A DNA stretch of 10,401 bases from Emticicia sp943368675 (GTDB lineage: Bacteria; Bacteroidota; Bacteroidia; Cytophagales; Spirosomataceae): NCBI GenBank assembly GCA_943368675.1, contig CALRLN020000159.1:1-10401 (forward strand), given 5' to 3'. Each line of letters opens with the position of its first letter. Position 1 is the first letter of the stretch. Below are positions 6,246 to 10,401 of this stretch, one piece after another. The notes below the pieces were generated by a model, which was not told where the DNA came from, made no database searches, and worked only from the letters and a program-made list of their open reading frames with translations. The position numbers were made by a program, and so were the translations under genes.

Positions 6246-6947
6246 TCACAACATCCTGTCATTCACTTTCTGCAAAAAACTATCCCGATACTTCTCTGAA
6301 ATAGGAATGCTCTTCTCCTGAATAATCACCTGATTATCACTGATTTTCTTGATTTTGTTACAGTTGATGATATAAGACAAATGTACTCTCGCAAAGTTCG
6401 CTGGCAGGGTTTCTTCTAACTCCCGCATGAGCTTGTAAGTAATTACTTTATTGGTATCAGTCACTAAAGACACATAGTCCTTCAACCCTTCTATATAAAG
6501 AATATCGTCATACTCTAATTTAATAATCTCTCTGCCTGATTTTACAAAAATATGGGTTCCGGCAGGGTTTGATATGGTTATTGATTTAATCGGTTCTAGA
6601 TTTTGCAGCCGCTTCACTGATTTCAAAAAGCGTTCAAAGGTGATGGGTTTCAGCAGATAATCAAAGGCATTTTTCTCATAGCTTTCAATGGCAAATTGAG
6701 AATAGGCTGTGGTGAAAATCACTTTCTGTTTTTCAGGCAGAAAACTCTTCAATTGCATGCCTGTGAGGTAAGGCATTTCAATATCCATAAAAATCACGTC
6801 TACTTCGTTTTTCTCCAGAAAAGCAATGGCTTCCATCGCATTGAAGCACTTGCCGGCCAAAGATAAAAAAGACACCTGACTAATGTGATTTTCCATCAGG
6901 GCAACCGCTAAAGGTTCATCATCTACAATCAGGCAATTCAACTTCAT
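6246..6947 (-). CDS. LytTR-family DNA-binding response regulator
   Basis: The 233-residue cytoplasmic regulator has an N-terminal receiver domain (about 1-115) and a C-terminal LytTR DNA-binding domain (about 130-228). In the receiver, the acidic pocket is Asp9-Asp10, the phospho-acceptor is Asp55 (FMDIEMP), the switch Thr is in FTTAYS (79-80) and the conserved Lys is Lys100 (LLKP). The LytTR part shows the strand-rich pattern with FVKSGREIIKL, ILYIEGLKDYVSL and FARVHLSYIINCNKI. Its ATG overlaps the kinase stop codon (ATGA), so the two are translationally coupled and form a cognate pair. LytTR regulators bind tandem direct repeats about 21 bp apart, and a fitting repeat lies upstream of the operon (7990-8022). 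Confidence 0.96.
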   Translation of the reverse strand: MKLNCLIVDDEPLAVALMENHISQVSFLSLAGKCFNAMEAIAFLEKNEVDVIFMDIEMPYLTGMQLKSFLPEKQKVIFTTAYSQFAIESYEKNAFDYLLKPITFERFLKSVKRLQNLEPIKSITISNPAGTHIFVKSGREIIKLEYDDILYIEGLKDYVSLVTDTNKVITYKLMRELEETLPANFARVHLSYIINCNKIKKISDNQVIIQEKSIPISEKYRDSFLQKVNDRML

Positions 6948-7954
6948 AATACAGGAAAAGATAAAGATGCGTAAAAAAAGTTGTCTTTGCAGTAGGCTTC
7001 GAAGGCAAATTTATCTGGGTATAGCAAAGCTAGTCGCTTCTTCAAATTAGCCAAACTTCTCCATGTGGCTGCCTTCTGGTTAAAAGTTTTGTTTTTTACA
7101 GTATAATACAAAATACTATTTTCCAAACTTAATGCTATTTCGGCTTCGTTGTCTTTCAGGGTTTTGTTTACACCATGTTTGAAAACATTCTCAACAAAAG
7201 GTATCAACAACATAGGCGGAATCATAAAATTCTGATTAGAAAGCGTATTGCTGAAAGTAAGTTTCATCGGATTCACCATCCTGATCTGCTCTAATTCAAT
7301 ATAGTTTTCCAGAAACTGGATTTCAGTATCAAGCAATACTTTTTCTTTGGTCGCCTCATCGACAAAATACCGCATCATATCTGATAGTTTGGCTATCATT
7401 TCAGAAGTTTTAGGCGAGTGGCTAACACTCAATGAATAGATATTATTGAGCGTATTGAACAGAAAATGCGGTTGTACCTGTGCTTTTAGCAGGTTCAGTT
7501 CAGTAGTCAGTTGTTTATTTTTCAGAATCTCTTGCGTATGCAGTAAATCGACATAATCAATAGAGATCCGAAGCAGAAATCCAAAAAGAAAGGCAAGGAA
7601 CTGGGTCATTAGCAAAAAAGAAAAATGGGTAAAGTTCCACCCATAAAAGGTATGTCTGATAAATATTCTGTTCAATAACTGGTCTTCAATAAACATTCTC
7701 AGAAAAACCGTCAGCAATAAAAACGTAGATGAATACAAACCGTACTCCCAATATTTTTTCTTCTGAAAAAATCTGATTATCAAATAATTTGCATTTCCAT
7801 AAACTGCCGCCAAAAAGAAAACCACAAAAATATTTGCGGTTACGAATCCAATTTCCCATCTATTCTTTTGGGTAAAATACATGACGAGCATGATGTATAC
7901 CATGAGCCATAGTATAATTTGTATAAGTCTGAAATTGATTCTTGGCTGGTTCAT
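6944..7954 (-). CDS. LytS-type sensor histidine kinase
   Basis: The 336-residue membrane kinase pairs with the downstream LytTR regulator. Four hydrophobic segments (about residues 9-27, 36-59, 74-87 and 109-130) form the membrane input region, with no large extracellular domain. A short helical linker leads to the His_kinase motif KAQVQPHFLFNTLN, where His163 is the predicted phosphorylated residue, and to an N box LIPFVENVFKHG with Asn256. The expected glycine-rich box before the final KKRLALLYP reads ATWRSLANLKKRL (296-308) and lacks the usual GxGLxN glycines, so the ATP lid looks poor. The ATG at 7952-7954 is preferred; a TTG two codons upstream (7958-7960) is possible but less likely. 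The stimulus cannot be told from sequence. Confidence 0.93.
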   Translation of the reverse strand: MNQPRINFRLIQIILWLMVYIMLVMYFTQKNRWEIGFVTANIFVVFFLAAVYGNANYLIIRFFQKKKYWEYGLYSSTFLLLTVFLRMFIEDQLLNRIFIRHTFYGWNFTHFSFLLMTQFLAFLFGFLLRISIDYVDLLHTQEILKNKQLTTELNLLKAQVQPHFLFNTLNNIYSLSVSHSPKTSEMIAKLSDMMRYFVDEATKEKVLLDTEIQFLENYIELEQIRMVNPMKLTFSNTLSNQNFMIPPMLLIPFVENVFKHGVNKTLKDNEAEIALSLENSILYYTVKNKTFNQKAATWRSLANLKKRLALLYPDKFAFEAYCKDNFFYASLSFPVL

Positions 7955-7989
7955 AACCAAATTTCATCTTTTTAGTCTAATATGCCTAA

Positions 7990-8022
7990 TTTTTTCGATG
8001 CCTACCCGATTTTTTTCGATGC
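7990..8022. promoter_or_regulatory. Tandem direct repeat, candidate LytTR operator
   Basis: The 12-mer TTTTTTCGATGC occurs at 7990-8001 and again, identically, at 8011-8022, a period of 21 bp, so both lie on the same face of the helix. On the minus strand, the coding direction of the two-component operon, it reads GCATCGAAAAAA twice and ends 35 bp before the kinase ATG. LytTR regulators such as AgrA and ComE bind paired 9-bp direct repeats spaced about 12 bp, the same geometry. A partial inverted copy (TCGAAAAA) is at 8043-8050. That the adjacent regulator binds here is inference. No convincing -7 element was found in the 7955-8116 divergent gap. Confidence 0.5.
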
Positions 8023-8116
8023 TTTTCAACATGAGCAAATGGTCGAAAAACTCTGTAAAGCTGTCTAATAATGTTTCTGGAGTGATACCACCACCCTAAT
8101 ATTGCATAAAAAAATT

Positions 8117-8542
8117 ATGAAAAAGCTTAATCTTCTCATACTGATAGGTTTTTTATTCTATCAGCAAACTTATGCACAAAAAGCCTCTTATGTGGCGATG
8201 GATATTATCAAGGTCAAAAATGGACTCTGGAATGAAGCACTCTATTTTTTTGAAAACAACTGGAAAGTGTATCGGGAGGAAGCTATTAAACAGGGCATTA
8301 TCAGCTCCTATCAGATGCTTGTCAATAAAGCCGATAGTGTGAGCAACAACATTATATTAATCACTGAATATCCGGATAGCCTGTCTTACCTGAAAAGTGA
8401 AGAAAACTTCCGGCCGATCCTGAAGAAATTACGTCCGGAAGGTCCTGCCTATCTCAATGAAAAACGTCGCAATGACTTTGTACAAACAATCATTTTCAAT
8501 TGGTACAAGGTATGGACAGACGATAAAGATAAACGTAAATAA
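8117..8542 (+). CDS. Small secreted protein, ABM-like (dimeric alpha/beta-barrel) candidate
   Basis: The 141-residue product has a clear signal peptide (Lys2-Lys3, hydrophobic core, TYA-QKA cleavage near residue 20). The mature part begins with a strand (YVAMDIIKVKNG) and a long helix (WNEALYFFENNWKVYREEAIKQG), then a strand (SSYQMLVN) and a second strand/helix (NIILITEYPDSLSYL). This order, with 'K-V-K-x-G' and a Trp before a helix, resembles exported Bacteroidota proteins of the dimeric alpha/beta-barrel type (antibiotic-biosynthesis-monooxygenase or NIPSNAP-like). I see no catalytic signature, so function is unknown. The ATG at 8117 is preferred over a TTG five codons upstream, because it gives the standard MKK signal start. 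The next gene follows after 20 bases, so the two are probably cotranscribed. It is divergent from the two-component operon. Confidence 0.8.
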   Translation: MKKLNLLILIGFLFYQQTYAQKASYVAMDIIKVKNGLWNEALYFFENNWKVYREEAIKQGIISSYQMLVNKADSVSNNIILITEYPDSLSYLKSEENFRPILKKLRPEGPAYLNEKRRNDFVQTIIFNWYKVWTDDKDKRK

Positions 8543-8562
8543 ACATTTAAACCCGATTAATC

Positions 8563-8991
8563 ATGCAAAAGCTCATGCTTGTTACTTTCTGCCTTTTAGT
8601 ACAATTCTCAGTTGCTATGGCGCAAAAATCAGACCTGGAATTGGTAAAAGAAACCGTGCAAAATTATATGGATGGCGGCACTTATGGCGATACGGCCAAA
8701 ATGGCAAAGGTATTTCATCCAACGGCCTTCATGAAATTTGTGGACGTAAAAACCGGAGAGTTCAGAGATGTGCCTATTGCTAAATATTTAGAAGGCGGCA
8801 AAGCAAATGCCGGTAAGAAGTCAGACCGCAATACTAAAATACTGAATATAGACATTGCTGGCACTGCCGCTCAGGCTAAACTTGAACTGGAATATCCTAC
8901 TTTTAAATTTATTGATTATTTCAATCTCCTGAAAATTAATGGAGAGTGGAAAGTGGTGAGTAAGATTTTTTTTAGAGAGGATAAGAAATAA
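8563..8991 (+). CDS. Secreted NTF2-like / putative lumazine-binding protein
   Basis: The 142-residue product has a signal peptide cleaved near AMA-QKS (residue 20), followed by one compact domain that fits the NTF2-like fold of the 'putative lumazine-binding' (Lumazine_bd_2) family. The opening helix LELVKETVQNYMDGGTYGDTAKMAKVF is followed by HPTAFMKFV and, after a linker, the strands AAQAKLELEY, FIDYFNLLKINGEWKVVSKIFF that end such domains. The family name does not imply proven lumazine binding; these domains are general ligand-binding or small-catalytic scaffolds. It follows the ABM-like gene by 20 bases and ends before a terminator, so it closes a two-gene unit. Exported location is well supported; the role is not known. 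Confidence 0.88.
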   Translation: MQKLMLVTFCLLVQFSVAMAQKSDLELVKETVQNYMDGGTYGDTAKMAKVFHPTAFMKFVDVKTGEFRDVPIAKYLEGGKANAGKKSDRNTKILNIDIAGTAAQAKLELEYPTFKFIDYFNLLKINGEWKVVSKIFFREDKK

Positions 8992-9020
8992 AAATTCATA
9001 CAGTTTGTTAGAAATCCGTT

Positions 9021-9054
9021 AATCTATGTCGAACATTCCGGCATAGATTTTTTT
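9021..9054 (+). terminator. Rho-independent terminator after the secreted-protein pair
   Basis: The arms 9021-9031 (aatctatgtcg) and 9039-9049 (cggcatagatt) form 11 pairs with one T-G wobble and a 7-base loop, followed by a T run to 9054. It starts 30 bases after the stop codon at 8991. Confidence 0.88.
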
Positions 9055-9091
9055 ACTGCATTTTTCCAATACTTATACGCTAAATTCGTAA

Positions 9092-9120
9092 TTTGTCGCA
9101 TTCAAAAGTTTTTAATTTTA
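9092..9120 (+). promoter_or_regulatory. Candidate promoter of the deacylase-like lipoprotein gene
   Basis: TTTG at 9092-9095 and TAATTTTA at 9113-9120 (one mismatch to TAnnTTTG) are 17 bases apart, at the short end of the Bacteroidota spacing. Transcription would begin only a few bases before the ATG at 9133, which makes the call uncertain. Confidence 0.3.
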
Positions 9121-9132
9121 ACCATTGCACAC

Positions 9133-10401
9133 ATGCAACACGCCCGGCTCTTATTCCTGCTGCTTATAGTGTTCTTTATCAGTTCCTGCGAAGAAAAATC
9201 TACATATGATATTATTATCAAAAATGGTTTGGTCTACGACGGAAATGGCCGTGAGCCGCAAAAGACTGATATTGCTATTGTAGCCGATACCATTGCTTTT
9301 ATCGGTGATTTATCAGGTCAGTCAGGTGTTAAACAAACCATTGATGCCCAAGGACTGGTGATTTCTCCGGGGTTTGTCAATATGTTAAGCTGGAGTACCG
9401 AAAGTCTGATTCAGGATGGTCGTTCATTAGGAGACATAAAGCAGGGCGTGACACTTGAAGTGATGGGAGAAGGCGATTCGATGGGACCCTTGAGTGATTC
9501 TGTGAAAGCATACGCTCAAAGATTGCAGGGTGACATTAAATATAAAATTGAATGGACAACCCTGGGCGAATATCTCAATTATCTTGAAAAAAGAGGAGTA
9601 TCTACCAATGTAGCGTCTTTTGTAGGAGCAGCCACCGTAAGAGCCAATGAATTAGGTTATGCAAATAGACCACCTAAACCCGAAGAACTGGAAAGAATGA
9701 AACAGCAGGTACGCAAAGCGATGGAAGAAGGGGCTATGGGAATAGGCTCATCGCTCATCTATGTACCCGGCACTTATGCCAGTACTTATGAACTGACCGA
9801 GCTGGCTAAAGTAGCTTCTGAATATGGCGGCATGTATATCTCACACATCAGAAGTGAGGGAAATAAGCTACTCGAAGCAACTGACGAAATCATAAAAATA
9901 GGCAAAGATGCTAACATACACGCCGAGATTTACCATCTGAAAGCAGCAGGCAAAGACAACTGGAATAAACTAGATAAAGTGATTGCCAGAATTGACAGCG
10001 CACGCAAAGCGGGTATCAACATCACTACTGATATGTATACCTACATAGCTGGAGCTACCGGGCTGGATGCCGCTATGCCACCCTGGGTACAGGAAGGTGG
10101 CCTGCCGCAATGGCGTAGAAGAATGAAAGAGGTAGTTATAAGGAGAAGAGTAGGTGAAGAAATGCAGACCAAACAAAACGACTGGGAGAATTTATGCCTG
10201 GCAGCGGGACCAGATAAAACCCTGTTGATTGGTTTCAAACAGGATTCGCTGAAAAAATATATAGGGAAAACGCTTACTGAAGTAGCAGCCCTTCGCCATA
10301 AGCCATGGTATGAAACCGCAATGGATCTGGTAATTGATGATGACTCAAGAGTTGAGGTGGTGTATTTCCTGATGAGTGAAGAAAACGTTAAAAAGCAGTT
10401 G
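9133..10401 (+). CDS. N-acyl-D-amino-acid deacylase-like amidohydrolase lipoprotein (5' part)
   Basis: The gene runs off the window: 423 codons without a stop are visible. The signal peptide ends in a lipobox (FISSC, Cys19), so the protein is a lipoprotein anchored in a membrane. The rest fits the amidohydrolase-superfamily D-aminoacylase family, which removes acyl groups from N-acyl-D-amino acids: DIIIKNGLVYDGNG, IDAQGLVISPGF, KQGVTLEVMGEG, SSLIYVPGTY, ISHIRSEG and ITTDMYTYIAGATG appear in order. His238 and His268 are 30 residues apart, exactly as zinc ligands His220 and His250 of Alcaligenes D-aminoacylase. The HxH pair of that enzyme is Leu85-Ser-Trp87 here and its bridging Cys96 aligns with Gly114, next to Glu113. 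This belongs to a variant subfamily, so the substrate is uncertain. The distal Asp ligand lies beyond the window. Confidence 0.88.
   Translation, partial: MQHARLLFLLLIVFFISSCEEKSTYDIIIKNGLVYDGNGREPQKTDIAIVADTIAFIGDLSGQSGVKQTIDAQGLVISPGFVNMLSWSTESLIQDGRSLGDIKQGVTLEVMGEGDSMGPLSDSVKAYAQRLQGDIKYKIEWTTLGEYLNYLEKRGVSTNVASFVGAATVRANELGYANRPPKPEELERMKQQVRKAMEEGAMGIGSSLIYVPGTYASTYELTELAKVASEYGGMYISHIRSEGNKLLEATDEIIKIGKDANIHAEIYHLKAAGKDNWNKLDKVIARIDSARKAGINITTDMYTYIAGATGLDAAMPPWVQEGGLPQWRRRMKEVVIRRRVGEEMQTKQNDWENLCLAAGPDKTLLIGFKQDSLKKYIGKTLTEVAALRHKPWYETAMDLVIDDDSRVEVVYFLMSEENVKKQL

Noticed and set aside
7955..7960. TTG start two codons upstream of the kinase ATG
   Set aside because: An ATG is available immediately downstream in frame and the extra two residues carry no conserved feature.
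7881..8099. A 72-codon plus-strand open frame crossing the kinase 5' end and the divergent gap
   Set aside because: It overlaps the kinase N-terminal coding region antisense, gives a low-complexity Met/Ser/Phe-rich peptide, and crosses the direct repeat; nothing suggests a gene.
8102..8116. TTG start five codons upstream of the first secreted-protein gene
   Set aside because: The ATG at 8117 gives a standard MKK signal-peptide start, and the upstream codons would only add a few residues before it.
8457..8783. A 108-codon frame spanning the junction of the two small secreted-protein genes
   Set aside because: It is out of frame with both genes, which have clear signal peptides and domains; this is a shadow frame.
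9970..10238. Two minus-strand frames opposite the deacylase-like gene
   Set aside because: The plus-strand frame is continuous to the window end with family motifs on both sides; the minus-strand peptides have no recognisable character.
1..10401. Mobile element, phage, CRISPR or RNA-gene content
   Set aside because: I saw no transposase, integrase, phage or Cas gene, no regularly spaced repeat array, and no tRNA-like cloverleaf in the gaps; all gaps are short and explained by promoters, hairpins or the direct repeat.

Overview
The window reads as chromosome of a member of the Bacteroidota, most likely a Cytophagales-type environmental bacterium. The evidence is: AT-rich DNA; start codons with no Shine-Dalgarno sequence; several matches to the Bacteroidota promoter pattern (TTG, a spacer of 17-19 bases, TAnnTTTG); secreted proteins whose signal peptides end just before a Gln; a LytS/LytTR-type two-component pair; and a stand-alone heptose-phosphate adenylyltransferase. 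No mobile element, tRNA, rRNA or CRISPR array is visible, and no intergenic gap exceeds about 165 bases. Family and genus assignment is inference.

Layout: (1) Positions 1-1917, plus strand: the 3' end of a flippase-like membrane protein gene, rfaE2 (ADP-heptose synthesis) and a YugP-type membrane zinc peptidase, closed by a strong hairpin terminator at 1942-1998. A dispersed-repeat-like element and a candidate promoter lie between the first two genes. (2) 2028-4044, plus: an iron-containing alcohol dehydrogenase and a secreted protein of unknown function. A 16-bp-stem terminator at 4068-4105 separates these from a convergent EamA-type transporter gene (4127-5008, minus). (3) 5163-6244, plus: a divergent dihydrofolate reductase gene with a Uma2-family nuclease-fold gene 11 bases downstream. 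(4) 6246-7954, minus: a histidine kinase/LytTR response regulator operon whose genes overlap by an ATGA junction. It ends one base from the convergent Uma2 gene. (5) 8117-8991, plus: two small secreted proteins, one resembling dimeric alpha/beta-barrel (ABM-like) proteins and one of the NTF2/lumazine-binding fold, then a terminator. (6) From 9133 past the window end: an N-acyl-D-amino-acid deacylase-like lipoprotein.

How the genes may work together: most of the window is ordinary core and accessory metabolism. The most suggestive regulatory signal is a perfect 12-bp direct repeat with a 21-bp period in the divergent region between the two-component operon and the secreted-protein pair. That geometry is typical of LytTR-domain binding sites, so the regulator may control its own operon, the secreted pair, or both. 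Two enzymes depart from their families at positions that matter: the reductase lacks the folate-binding arginine, and the deacylase lacks the HxH and bridging-Cys metal ligands. The kinase has a poor G box.
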